Shown here in pieces: positions 18,198 through 26,264 of a DNA stretch of 33,122 bases; position 1 is the stretch's first letter, and the number at the start of each line of letters is the position of its first letter. The translations under genes were made by a program, and so were the position numbers. The stretch comes from CAZTTH01 sp964615975 (GTDB lineage Bacteria > Verrucomicrobiota > Lentisphaeria > JABSQK01 > JAJFLO01): the NCBI GenBank assembly GCA_964615975.1, contig CAZTTH010000039.1, positions 1 through 33,122 of the forward strand, written 5' to 3'. The notes beneath the pieces are model-generated. The model saw nothing but the letters and a program-made list of their open reading frames with translations, did no database searches and was not told the DNA's origin.

Positions 18198-20380
18198 TCA
18201 GGGTTCAAGCGCGATGGTATCGATGAAGAGTGTGCCGCTGCCATTGCCTTCGGGAAAGCAGTTCGCTTCAAAGGCGATTGTAAGTGACATCAATTGGGTG
18301 AGATCCACCGGGAAATCCGCAAGCGGAATTTTAATCTGCTGCCATGCACGAGTCATTTTCTTTCCCGGAAGATACTCGATGATGGGCCGTGAAGTGGCTT
18401 CCTTGCCGGCGGCAGACAACTGCCGATCGGTTAGTTTAATGATAAAATTTTCATCCCCGCTTTCTCCCTTCAGCCATAAAGAGAGATAGCGATAACGCGA
18501 TCCATCTAGGGAGTGATTATGTTCCGCATTTGCCAGCAGAGAATAATATCCACACCAGCCGCCGCGATTGGAATGGGCGGAGTTCGTCTTCTTGACATAA
18601 CGCAATTGCAACACCGACGATCGGTTCGCGTTNNNNNNNNNNNNNNNNNNNNNNNNNNNNNNNNNNNNNNNNNNNNNNNNNNNNNNNNNNNNNNNNNNNN
18701 NNNNNNNNNNNNNNNNNNNNNNNNNNNNNNNNCGGAGTTCGTCTTCTTGACATAACGCAATTGCAACACCGACGATCGGTTCGCGTTAGCATTATCACGG
18801 ACTACTGCCGCCGCGATACTCGATGGCGATTGTTGATAGATGTTGGCGCGCATTCGCAACCCGTTGGAGTCGATGTTCCCGGAAAAATCATCGATTACCA
18901 GGGGTTGCCCAGGCGTATTTTCAGTCGTCGGCGATGGCGGGTCGGGAGTGGCGGGGGGTGGCGGCGGGATTTTCTTTTCCTTCTCCTTTGCCTTTTCTTG
19001 CTGATCAACCGGCGTTTCCGCTTTCTTCATCTGGCGATGATGAGCATGAGGGTCAACCGCAGTTGGAGTCGGTGATGGTTTCTCTTGAGCGTTGGTTTTG
19101 CCGGAATTCAAATTGCTGGCGACAGTTCCAGGAGCATGACGATACCATTCATCTTTTTCGAGTTCAGCCGCGCTGTCGCGAACCTTTAAAACGGTAAACA
19201 TGCCGCCCATATTGATCGGTCCAAACGGCCCTTCACCAGCCATCATCGGCGGGGTATTAATGGGACCAGGCATCTGATGACTGGAATGGGCGTGCATGCC
19301 GGCAGTGCTCATATTCATGTATTCCGGAATCATTTTATTGATTTTTCGCTCGACATCATCCTGTTTAACCCCGATCATGTTCGGGACATGGTGCTCCATG
19401 GCATTCATGGCATGATGAGTTTTATGGCAATGGGTCGGCCAATCGCCGGAAATTGTCGGATTGAATTCAATGATTTTAACCGTTCCAGGAGGGACATCGA
19501 CGGTCGTGGTTGGTTCCTGCGCTGATTCGGGGATATCACCGCCTTCGGTTGCCGTCACCTTGAATGATACCCCATGGATATGAATGGGGTGGCTGTCCAT
19601 GCTTAAATTCGCGATCCGAATCCGAACCCGTTCATTTTTAACCGCAAATAACGGCGCGGTTCCCGGATAAACTCTGCTGTTGAATGAAAAGTAGTTAAAA
19701 TCCAGCATGGCATTGGGATTGGGGGTGAAGGTGCCGGGTTTGATCTGCCACATATGGAGAAAGATCGCGTAATCGCGATCGATCGGTTTGGGCTCCCCAG
19801 CGCGTGGATGAATGACGAAAAAGCCCTCCATGCCCATGGCGATTTGGGTCGCTTCATCGGCATGGGGGTGGTACATGAATGTGCCGTGCTGGATCAGCGG
19901 GAATTCATACTTGAAGGTTTCTCCCGGATTGATATAGGGCTGAGTCAGACCGCCTACCCCATCCATGCCGTTGGGGAGAAAGAGACCATGCCAATGAATG
20001 GCAGTGGGTTCCGGCAAATTATTGGTGACCAATATGCGCACCCGATCACCCTCCACCGCTTCGATTGTCGGTCCGGGGGTCTGGCCATTGTAACCCCAGC
20101 AATTGACTTTGAATCCGGGGGTGAATTCACGCGTGATCACCTCCGCGATGAGATGGAATACCTTGACATCCCCATCCATTTCATAGGGCAGGGTTGAGCC
20201 ATTGGGAGTAATGACCGGTCGATAATTGACCGCGGGCGCCGAATGACATATGATTGGACTGATCCAGACCCAAACCAGGATCATGAGCCGGACATGGATT
20301 GACATGAAAAATCGCCAGCACCGCGCGCGCTGACAATCCCCCATGAGACAGGAAGTGAATCGTTTTATCTCCATCCTCAT
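18198..20380 (-). CDS. Two-domain multicopper oxidase with C-terminal carbohydrate-binding-like domain (split by a false gap)
   Basis: The coordinates include a false 155-bp insertion (100 N plus a duplicated 55-mer). Removing it gives one continuous frame of 675 residues. AGGAGG lies 6 nt before the ATG, and a signal peptide follows (~26-48). Copper ligands are complete: HWHG (129-132), HPH (171-173), HPIHIH (264-269) and HCHxxxHxxxxM (His317, Cys318, His319, His323, Met328). The catalytic part (~55-400) is short, as in two-domain laccases. A Met/His-rich stretch (~350-395) and a Pro/Lys linker (~430-490) lead to a CIA30/CBM-like domain (~494-675; GGWCGYYSLL, ending FIDTIALEP). It probably oxidises Cu(I) or phenolics in the periplasm. 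It lies 22 nt downstream of the TolC-family gene, as an operon. Confidence 0.9.
18578..18787. other. Assembly gap with duplicated 55-bp ends (not biological)
   Basis: Exactly 100 N (18633-18732) are flanked by identical 55-bp sequences (18578-18632 and 18733-18787). This is what a scaffolder produces when two contigs that overlap by one k-mer are joined with a fixed-size gap. Collapsing the copies removes 155 bp and restores the oxidase frame, with the residues LQLRYVKKTNS appearing once instead of twice. Confidence 0.93.
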
Positions 20381-20402
20381 CTAAAACCTCCTGAGATAGT
20401 TA

Positions 20403-21893
20403 TTAATGCGATTGAGCTGCCCTGCCCTGATCCCGCGGGGCGGTTGACGGATGGTACTCCGGTGATATGACCACCCCGGCCAGGGCCAGCTCCCAATCCG
20501 TTTGTAAAATCCAGAAATCACGGCAGGCATCGATAAAATCGATCTGCGCCATCACCTCATCATCCCTGGCCTGCAGCAGCTCATATACCCCGATGAACAT
20601 CGCGTTATAATGCAACTGGCTGAGCGCCATGATGCGTTTCTGTAATGGCAGAATCGCCTCCTGATAATACTCCACCTTGGCACGCGCCGCCTGCAGGCGC
20701 TGTTCGAGTTCGCGTGCCCGGGTTTGAATCTCAACCGCGTGGGCATTGACCTGATTTTCTTTTTGCACCATCAGCGCGTTCCATTTCTGCAATTCACCCT
20801 GCTTGCGGTCGAATACCGGCAGCCCCACTTCAATCAACCCGCCGCTCAGTTGTTCGCCTTCGGGTTCCTTTTCCGTGTTAAAACCGAGTTCCAAGGTATC
20901 AAGCCGTTCCTTTTTCGTCAGGTGAATGTGTTCCATCAGCATCGACTTTTCCACCCCCAGGCGGGCGCGAGTGAGGTTGGCGGTCAGAACGCGTTCTTCG
21001 AGATTATCCGCGGCTGGCGCTGGCGGCAGCTCCGGAAGTTCAGACATAATCGTCCATGCCGACTGCGCCGCGACAATTCCGAGCAGGCGATTCAGCGCCT
21101 GGCGACTCGCGAATACTTCCAATTCCATATCGGCCAGCTTCAGTTTGGTTGTTTGATAGGTTAATTGTTGCCAGGCCAGTTCCAATTCATTGATGTTCCC
21201 CGCCTGGAACTGACGGGTCGCCATTTCCGCCGCATGCTGAGAGGAAGTGTAAAGCTCCTGGTAGAGCACCTGTTTCTTCACCGCGGCAACCGCGGCGTAG
21301 GTGGCCTTGCGAATGTTCGCAGCCAGACTCAGCACCTCTTCGGTCAACTTATTTTTTACCCGTTCCATCTCGTATTGCGAAATGCGGACGCGGTTCGTTC
21401 GTGTCACCAGACTCATGAGATCCTGCACGATGGTGAATTCAACATTGGTATGGGCGTCGTGGTCGTCAACAACTCGTGCCATGAATTCAAGGTGGGGATT
21501 CTCGATCGTCCTGGCGGTCATCAGGTCAGCCTGAGTCACGCCCAAATCCTGCAATGACGCTCGCCAGCCGGCGTTATTGATCAAGCCGATTTCAACCGCT
21601 CTATCCGGCGTGAGTTCATGCTCCAAAAGTTGCTGAATGAGGGCGGTGATTTCAGGGGTGTTGCCGGCCAGTCCGAGGGTTAATTCCGGTCGCCATGCGC
21701 TTGGCTGTGCCAAGCGGTCATTGACCTGATTTTTCAATTCTCCCACTGCCCGGGTTGGCGGCATGGTCAGGCATCCGCAATTCAACAACGACACCCCCAG
21801 GATCAACCCCATTGTGAGGATGGATCGTGCCTGCCGCCTGCCTGAGGTGTAAATGGAGCTCATGAAAAGATTAAGAGGGGGGTTCGAGATCAT
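20403..21893 (-). CDS. TolC-family outer-membrane efflux lipoprotein
   Basis: 496 residues with a lipoprotein signal peptide ending LLNCGC (Cys41). It has long helical repeats typical of the outer-membrane efflux protein family: LTPDRAVEIGLINNAGWRA, NPHLEF, FTIVQDLMSLVTRTNR, a coiled LSLAANIRKATYAAVAA helix, then the second repeat with GLIEVGLPVFDRKQGE and FIGVYELLQARDDE. Such proteins form trimeric channels, normally with an inner-membrane pump and adaptor, but none is encoded here. The gene sits between the small lipoprotein and multicopper oxidase genes. Pairing of a TolC-like protein with a multicopper oxidase suggests metal export. No ribosome-binding site is evident, so translation may be coupled to the frame upstream that ends 9 nt before this ATG. 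Confidence 0.9.
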   Translation of the reverse strand: MISNPPLNLFMSSIYTSGRRQARSILTMGLILGVSLLNCGCLTMPPTRAVGELKNQVNDRLAQPSAWRPELTLGLAGNTPEITALIQQLLEHELTPDRAVEIGLINNAGWRASLQDLGVTQADLMTARTIENPHLEFMARVVDDHDAHTNVEFTIVQDLMSLVTRTNRVRISQYEMERVKNKLTEEVLSLAANIRKATYAAVAAVKKQVLYQELYTSSQHAAEMATRQFQAGNINELELAWQQLTYQTTKLKLADMELEVFASRQALNRLLGIVAAQSAWTIMSELPELPPAPAADNLEERVLTANLTRARLGVEKSMLMEHIHLTKKERLDTLELGFNTEKEPEGEQLSGGLIEVGLPVFDRKQGELQKWNALMVQKENQVNAHAVEIQTRARELEQRLQAARAKVEYYQEAILPLQKRIMALSQLHYNAMFIGVYELLQARDDEVMAQIDFIDACRDFWILQTDWELALAGVVISPEYHPSTAPRDQGRAAQSH

Positions 21894-21902
21894 GGTCGAA
21901 AA

Positions 21903-21953
21903 TCAGTGATGATGATGATGGTGATGTTGGTGGGGGTTCTCATCGGCATTCTA
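21903..21953 (-). other. In-frame His-rich tail beyond an amber stop
   Basis: Codons after TAG are AAT GCC GAT GAG AAC CCC CAC CAA followed by seven His codons and TGA. The frame is that of the small lipoprotein. His codons alternate CAT/CAC, so this is not a pure trinucleotide slip artefact. It is either the lost end of the gene (nonsense mutation or base error) or a readthrough extension. Confidence 0.7.
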
Positions 21954-22250
21954 GGGAACCGGTTTATCCTTATCCGCGGCAAGTGATTCTCCCGCATGGA
22001 GGGATTGTGGCGCCTGAATCATCTCATTTTCAATGGCATCAATGGATAAATACTGCCGGGGACTTGGAGACGAATCAGGGGCGGCGGAAGTTGACGGGGA
22101 GAAATAGGGACTGCTGCCCATCCGATTCGGCCATTTCATTGACGCGGTGGAACACCCCCCAACCATCATGCCGAGCCATGTCAGGAACCCCAGGAAAGTG
22201 AGCTGGATAAATGAAATTCTTAATTGAACAGGCGGTTTTTTTTTATCCAT
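21951..22250 (-). CDS. Small lipoprotein, first gene of the oxidase operon
   Basis: 99 residues: a Lys-rich start, a hydrophobic segment and a lipobox ending MVGGC (Cys33), then a Ser/Pro-rich low-complexity mature part ending DKDKPVP. The stop is TAG (21951-21953). Reading on in the same frame gives NADENPHQHHHHHHH and a TGA at 21903-21905. The complete form would therefore carry a metal-binding His tail and end 9 nt before the next gene. A run of nine A near the start codon (minus strand) is prone to sequencing or slippage error. No named family recognised; a periplasmic metal-binding role is inferred from the tail and the operon. Confidence 0.65.
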   Translation of the reverse strand: MDKKKPPVQLRISFIQLTFLGFLTWLGMMVGGCSTASMKWPNRMGSSPYFSPSTSAAPDSSPSPRQYLSIDAIENEMIQAPQSLHAGESLAADKDKPVP

Positions 22251-22632
22251 GATTACAATCTGATCAGCCGGATATTATTTCCCTCTTAGTTAACAAAGCC
22301 TGTCATCCTTCGCTCCCGTTTGGCCGGACGATGCCAAGCTGATTGCGGCGCCCCCGCAGGTTACGCTTCCAATGAAATACCAATGGGTTGGATGGCATCT
22401 TTTGCCGCGCTTTTTCCCGCGTATCACGGCGAAACAGGTGGGGGGTATCGGGAACGAAAGTTCAACTAAATATGGCCAGCGAATGATAATGCAAGCCAAA
22501 ATAAATTTTTTTTATCATTTTTTTTATCCGGTTTGACAACCTATACCTTGGACATTCAAATATGGGCTTTCGCTCAAGTTCGGATTGTTGGTTGGTTCAT
22601 CTCAGCGCTTAAATCAGGAATTAAAAAAATTC
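22251..22632. other. Divergent control region of the putative copper locus
   Basis: 382 bp between the small lipoprotein (minus) and the Cys-rich protein (plus). A plus-strand promoter is listed separately. A weaker minus-strand candidate is TTGCAT (22489-22494), a 16-bp spacer and TATTTA (22467-22472), which would leave a ~210-nt leader. T-runs at 22506-22526 lie between them. I saw no clear CueR- or CopY-type dyad. A 69-codon minus frame (22290-22499) looks spurious. Confidence 0.5.
22533..22561 (+). promoter_or_regulatory. Candidate promoter for the Cys-rich protein gene
   Basis: A perfect -35 TTGACA (22533-22538), 17-bp spacer and TCAAAT (-10, 4/6 matches, 22556-22561) are preceded by an AT-rich T-run tract. 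The predicted start near 22568 leaves a leader of ~65 nt to the ATG at 22633. Confidence 0.45.
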
Positions 22633-23262
22633 ATGCGAAGATCATATTCCATCGCACTATCCTGTCTTCTCCTGGTGTTCACCACTGGAGTACAATTCCT
22701 GCCGCTCCTGATCAACTATTGGCATATCTCCGCGCCGACATCTTCGGCATTGAACCGTCAATCCTGCGCCATTGCCACCGCTGATGTGATATCAGCGCAG
22801 GTCGATCCGTCCCAGGAGTTAACTGGTTGCTGTGCGCCGACTACCGGCAAAACCCCCTGTTGTTGCAGCCCGGCGGCAAAAAAAGAAGACCATGATTCTT
22901 CCTGCGGTATAAAGCAGAAAGAGTCCTCTGTGGATGGCGCGACAACGGCTGATTCCCCAGACACCACTTCCCAAAGCGTCCGTGTCCCCACCAGGAAACT
23001 TACAGCAAAATCCGCCGTCTCTGACAAACAATTTCGCCGCCTCAATCCCTGCGGCAGTCCGGGAGGAGCCTTCAAAACCACCTATGAGTGGTTAACCAAT
23101 TCATCATCCCACCGGAAACTGATTGAGTGGGCAGCACCCCCAACCAATTATTGCCATTTCATTCTCTTCTCTCACACGACTCCAATCGCCCAACTCGTGC
23201 CGGCAATGGCAGATGGTTATTACCCGCCTGTTTATCTTCGCTATTGCAACTTCCGCTGTTGA
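22633..23262 (+). CDS. Exported Cys-rich protein of unknown function
   Basis: 209 residues from the ATG at 22633. I chose it over an upstream ATG at 22585 because it places RRSYSIALSCLLLVFTTG as a normal signal peptide. The mature N-terminal part has a cysteine cluster (GCCAPTTGKTPCCCSP, then SSCG) typical of thiol metal binding. A charged/Ser-Thr-rich middle and a C-terminal part (NPCGSPGGAF, NYCHF, YCNFRC) follow. No named family recognised. It is the first plus-strand gene opposite the multicopper oxidase operon and upstream of tonB, so a periplasmic copper-binding role is inferred, not shown. Confidence 0.65.
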   Translation: MRRSYSIALSCLLLVFTTGVQFLPLLINYWHISAPTSSALNRQSCAIATADVISAQVDPSQELTGCCAPTTGKTPCCCSPAAKKEDHDSSCGIKQKESSVDGATTADSPDTTSQSVRVPTRKLTAKSAVSDKQFRRLNPCGSPGGAFKTTYEWLTNSSSHRKLIEWAAPPTNYCHFILFSHTTPIAQLVPAMADGYYPPVYLRYCNFRC

Positions 23263-23642
23263 TCCCATCCAACCGCCTTTTAACTTGATTGATGCGAGGA
23301 TAACTCTCTTCTTCCATCGATCACTTCGAGGGTAATCGTTTAAAAATCATATGCCAGCGAAGCCCCGAGTGAGTCTACCTACTCATTCTGGTGGTTTAAC
23401 AGGCTGAAAGGTGTATTGTGAAATAACATCAAGACGCATAATTCAATTCAGTGATGGCTCACGGCCGGAATGGTGTCATGATCATGATTCCAAACCTGAT
23501 TCATTACGCATGGATCGGGTCTGTCAAGGGGATTTTCGACTCATTCTGACCCTCCTGTCATCTTTTGTTCTCCATCGCGGTATTCATTTGTTGTTGACTT
23601 ATCAGTCACGCTGAGATTTACCCGAAACGGAGTAATCGCTCA
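23263..23642. other. Intergenic region before tonB
   Basis: 380 bp with no supported gene. A 67-codon plus frame (23411-23614) lacks protein-like features. A perfect 12-bp palindrome TCATGATCATGA (23476-23487) could be an operator. A GGAG ribosome-binding site lies ~10 nt before the tonB ATG. Confidence 0.5.
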
Positions 23643-24659
23643 ATGGACGATCGCCAGCAAGGATGGTTGAGTATGGCAACTGAAAGATTAGAGAATCATA
23701 AACCGCTTGCCTCAGGTCATTTACAGATGCATCGTAATATCGCAACTCACGATGATAAGGGTCCGGTCTCGTCAAGCGACCCCCTGACCGCGCTCAACGG
23801 TTTGATCACCCCGGAAGGCAATGGGTTAATTGGTAAGGGCGCCGAACACCGGTCGTCTTCTCATAATTTTCCGCGCATCCGTGGATGGCGTTTTGCGCTG
23901 CTCAATTTTACCGAGGATACGACATTGACCGTGCGATTTCTGCTCTGGGCAAATGCCATATCCCTGATGTTTATCATGATTGCCGCCGTCGGGGTCACCA
24001 TGCCAATGGTATCTTTGCCAACCGACACGCCACCCGAACCAATGCCCGCCATGATGGAAGTGTTGCTTCCCGAACCGGAAATGTTTATCCGTCCGACGAT
24101 CACCAATGACACCCCTGTTGAGCCAGCTCCAGACGATGAGATCCTCCCGGATTTGCCGGACATTGTCCCCATGATTGCGGTTGCCCATCCCGCATCCGTC
24201 AATTTCCCGGTTCAGATTGAGAGTGTCACCCCAGTCGTGAATGCCAAATTTGCCACGCCGCCACCGCCGCAGTTGCATGCTCTCGCGGTTGATACCAACC
24301 GACCGCTGCCAATCTGGCAGCCGCGCTCACGGCCACGGCCACCAGAACCCCCACCCCCCGCTCCCCCATTGGCACTGGAGCCGGAGATAACTCGCTTTGT
24401 GCGGGGACGAGACAGCAACGGACATTATCCCGAACCGCGCTATCCGCTCTGGGCGCAACATCAGGGCATCGAGGGGCAAATCGAGTTGTTGGTGTATGTG
24501 GATAAGACCGGGATGCCGACCAGGGTGGAGATCAAAAAAAACTCGCCTTCGCTGCTCTTGGATGATTATGTCAAGGATCAGGTTGCGAAGCGCTGGCGGT
24601 GGATGCCGGGAAGCGAACGCTTGATCCTGGTGCCGTTTAATTTTGTCATCGAGCATTAA
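23643..24659 (+). CDS. tonB: TonB family energy-transducing protein
   Basis: 338 residues: a long ~95-residue N-terminal region predicted to be cytoplasmic, one membrane segment (~98-120, FLLWANAISLMFIMIAAVG), a Pro-rich periplasmic spacer (~125-250, with PPPPQ, RPRPPEPPPP) and a TonB C-terminal domain (~255-338; PEPRYPLWAQHQGIEGQ, VDKTGMPTRVEI, RWRWMPG). TonB links the ExbB-ExbD proton motor to outer-membrane receptors. The N-terminal cytoplasmic extension is longer than usual; later Met codons at residues 11 and 29 are alternatives. It ends 27 nt before exbB, so the two are probably co-transcribed. Confidence 0.93.
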   Translation: MDDRQQGWLSMATERLENHKPLASGHLQMHRNIATHDDKGPVSSSDPLTALNGLITPEGNGLIGKGAEHRSSSHNFPRIRGWRFALLNFTEDTTLTVRFLLWANAISLMFIMIAAVGVTMPMVSLPTDTPPEPMPAMMEVLLPEPEMFIRPTITNDTPVEPAPDDEILPDLPDIVPMIAVAHPASVNFPVQIESVTPVVNAKFATPPPPQLHALAVDTNRPLPIWQPRSRPRPPEPPPPAPPLALEPEITRFVRGRDSNGHYPEPRYPLWAQHQGIEGQIELLVYVDKTGMPTRVEIKKNSPSLLLDDYVKDQVAKRWRWMPGSERLILVPFNFVIEH

Positions 24660-24686
24660 TCTTTAACCTCGGAAGGAGAACAGGAC

Positions 24687-25325
24687 ATGCAGTCATTGAT
24701 ATTGGGAAACATTGTTGTCGAATATTTCATCAAGGGCGGCCCCATCATGTGGCCAATCCTGATCACGGCGTTAACCGCGGTCGTGGCGACTCTCGATCGT
24801 ATCGCGTGGTGGTCGCGCCTTAAACTGCGCCGGCAACCCAAAGAGATTGAATCCACGCTTATCGCGTTGGAAGCCGGCAATTTGGAACAAGCAAAAGCGC
24901 TCAGCGACAACACCAAAGACCCCATCTTATGCACCATCAACAGCGGTTTGCGGCGCCAGCACATGTCAGTCCGCGGGGCGTTGGACATGGCAATTGACAT
25001 GGAAATGGAAGGCGCAGCCCGCTCGCTTGTGGTTCTCGACACCACCGTCACCCTGGCGCCCCTGCTCGGATTGCTGGGCACCGTGACCGGCATCATGAAA
25101 TCTTTCGTCTCGATCGGCAGCGAACAACTGGCGGTGGAAAAAGTGACCGGCGGGATCGGTGAAGCCTTGATCGCCACCGCTGCCGGTCTGGGGATTGCCA
25201 TCATCAGTTTATTGGCGCTCAATTACTTCAACCGCAAGGCGGAAAAGTTTGAGTCACAGTTGGAACGTGCCGCCAACAACCTCGAAATGATGGTGCTGCA
25301 TCACAATAATGAATCGGGGGATTAG
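24687..25325 (+). CDS. exbB: ExbB/TolQ/MotA-type proton channel
   Basis: 212 residues with an excellent ribosome-binding site (GGAAGGAG, 8 nt spacer). Three membrane segments are visible: IMWPILITALTAVVATLDR, then the conserved block LAPLLGLLGTVTGIMKSF, and EALIATAAGLGIAIISLLALN. These match the ExbB/TolQ family, which forms a pentameric proton channel around ExbD. The TonB, receptor and ExbD neighbours favour ExbB over TolQ. It ends in TAG. The repeat-bearing 496-bp region separates it from exbD. Confidence 0.94.
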   Translation: MQSLILGNIVVEYFIKGGPIMWPILITALTAVVATLDRIAWWSRLKLRRQPKEIESTLIALEAGNLEQAKALSDNTKDPILCTINSGLRRQHMSVRGALDMAIDMEMEGAARSLVVLDTTVTLAPLLGLLGTVTGIMKSFVSIGSEQLAVEKVTGGIGEALIATAAGLGIAIISLLALNYFNRKAEKFESQLERAANNLEMMVLHHNNESGD

Positions 25326-25821
25326 GGAAGAAGAGGGGCTCAGGCTAAAGGGAAAACAAACAAGCATTATGACAAAGAGGATAGTCAAAATTCAAGGATT
25401 TGATACAAAGAAGAAAACTCGTAAACATTCGGTGACCCCGTTCAGTCGTCCCGATGGGACTGTCCAGTGGGTGAATATGATACCCACCAATCAAATTGGT
25501 GGGCTACGTTCGATTCGTCCCTTGCGGGACAAAGTGATAGTAGACCAGCGATTTATCGCTGGGAATCCAGATAGATATCTCACGCGTCCCAGTCGGGACG
25601 ATTGAAACATCGGATGTGACCTATCATAGATGCAGAAACGGATGTTATCAAATAGTTACGATTCAGGCTTAGGCTTAAGTCAATGAAAAACAGAAATAAT
25701 GATCGAGAATAAAACTAATGGATATCAAGCTAAAAGGAAAATCCAAACCTATAAGTCTTTAGCCTTAAGTCTAAAAGCCTAAAAACCTTATTACCTAACA
25801 ACCTAATAAAAGGACACACCC
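25326..25821. other. Non-coding insertion-like region between exbB and exbD
   Basis: 496 bp separate two genes that are normally adjacent. The centre is the five-hairpin element (25448-25600). Bases 25650-25800 are low-complexity, with repeated aggctta / cctaa / ccttaagtct units. A 98-codon frame (25309-25605) runs through the hairpins and is probably spurious. An AAAGGA ribosome-binding site precedes exbD. Confidence 0.65.
25448..25600. repeat. Five-hairpin repeat element
   Basis: Five inverted repeats occur in 153 bp: gtccc/gggac (25448-25460), cccaccaat/attggtggg (25483-25503), gtccc/gggac (25517-25530), ccagcgat/atcgctgg (25545-25562) and cgtccc/gggacg (25585-25600). The gtccc/gggac arms recur in the cluster at 29650-29930. 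The pattern resembles REP/RAYT-type mobile palindromes; no transposase is in the window. A structured RNA is the alternative. Confidence 0.72.
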
Positions 25822-26244
25822 ATGCGACGCGGATCACGATTACCGCACAAAAAGGGACGGATTGAGATCATCCCCTTGATTGACATCATGTTTTTTCTCC
25901 TGGCCTCATTCATGTTGGTAAGCCTGACCATGGTCAAGATGCGCACCATCAAGATGGATTTGCCGACGGCCACCCAGGCACAGCGGGATTTCAAACCGGA
26001 TATCATCAATGTCCAGGTTGATCGCCAGGGTGATATCTATATCGAAAAGGAACATCTCAACTTGTTGCAACTGCAGGATTATCTCCATGACCGCTTGAAA
26101 AAAAATCCTGAAGTTCCGGTGTACATCAGCGGCGACCGCCTGGCAACCCATGGAGATATTATCAACATTCTGGATTTGGTGCGGCGCTGCGGCATTCAAA
26201 AAGTATCCTTCTCAATTTCTGGAGAAGCTGTATCCACGCCATAA
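25822..26244 (+). CDS. exbD: ExbD/TolR-type biopolymer transport protein
   Basis: 140 residues with an AAAGGA ribosome-binding site 8 nt before ATG. A short basic N-terminus (RRGSRLPHKKGR) precedes a single membrane segment IIPLIDIMFFLLASFMLVS. Its Asp21 is the conserved proton-carrying residue. A periplasmic domain follows (DIINVQVDRQGDIYIEKEHL, VPVYISGDRLATHGDIINILDLVRRCGI). This is the classic ExbD layout and size. It is 20 nt upstream of the coiled-coil gene, so co-transcribed. Confidence 0.94.
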   Translation: MRRGSRLPHKKGRIEIIPLIDIMFFLLASFMLVSLTMVKMRTIKMDLPTATQAQRDFKPDIINVQVDRQGDIYIEKEHLNLLQLQDYLHDRLKKNPEVPVYISGDRLATHGDIINILDLVRRCGIQKVSFSISGEAVSTP

Positions 26245-26264
26245 ATAACTCAAATTCACCCCCC

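Noticed and set aside
18513..18798. Short frames spanning the N run
   Set aside because: They consist largely of unknown residues and arise from the false gap.
21951..21953. Genome-wide reassignment of TAG to a sense codon
   Set aside because: TAG serves as a normal terminator for the genes ending at 3596, 10550 and 25325, so the amber codon is a local feature.
22290..22499. 69-codon minus-strand frame in the divergent control region
   Set aside because: Lacks protein-like composition and overlaps the region where promoters are expected.
25309..25605. 98-codon open frame overlapping the end of exbB
   Set aside because: Most of it reads through the palindromic element (translations such as RPLRDK and SRPDG are by-products of gtccc/gggac repeats), with no family features.
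25585..25608. CRISPR-like repeat ending GATTGAAAC
   Set aside because: The ending resembles type I/III CRISPR repeats, but there is one copy only, with no spacers and no cas genes; the palindrome belongs to the hairpin element.
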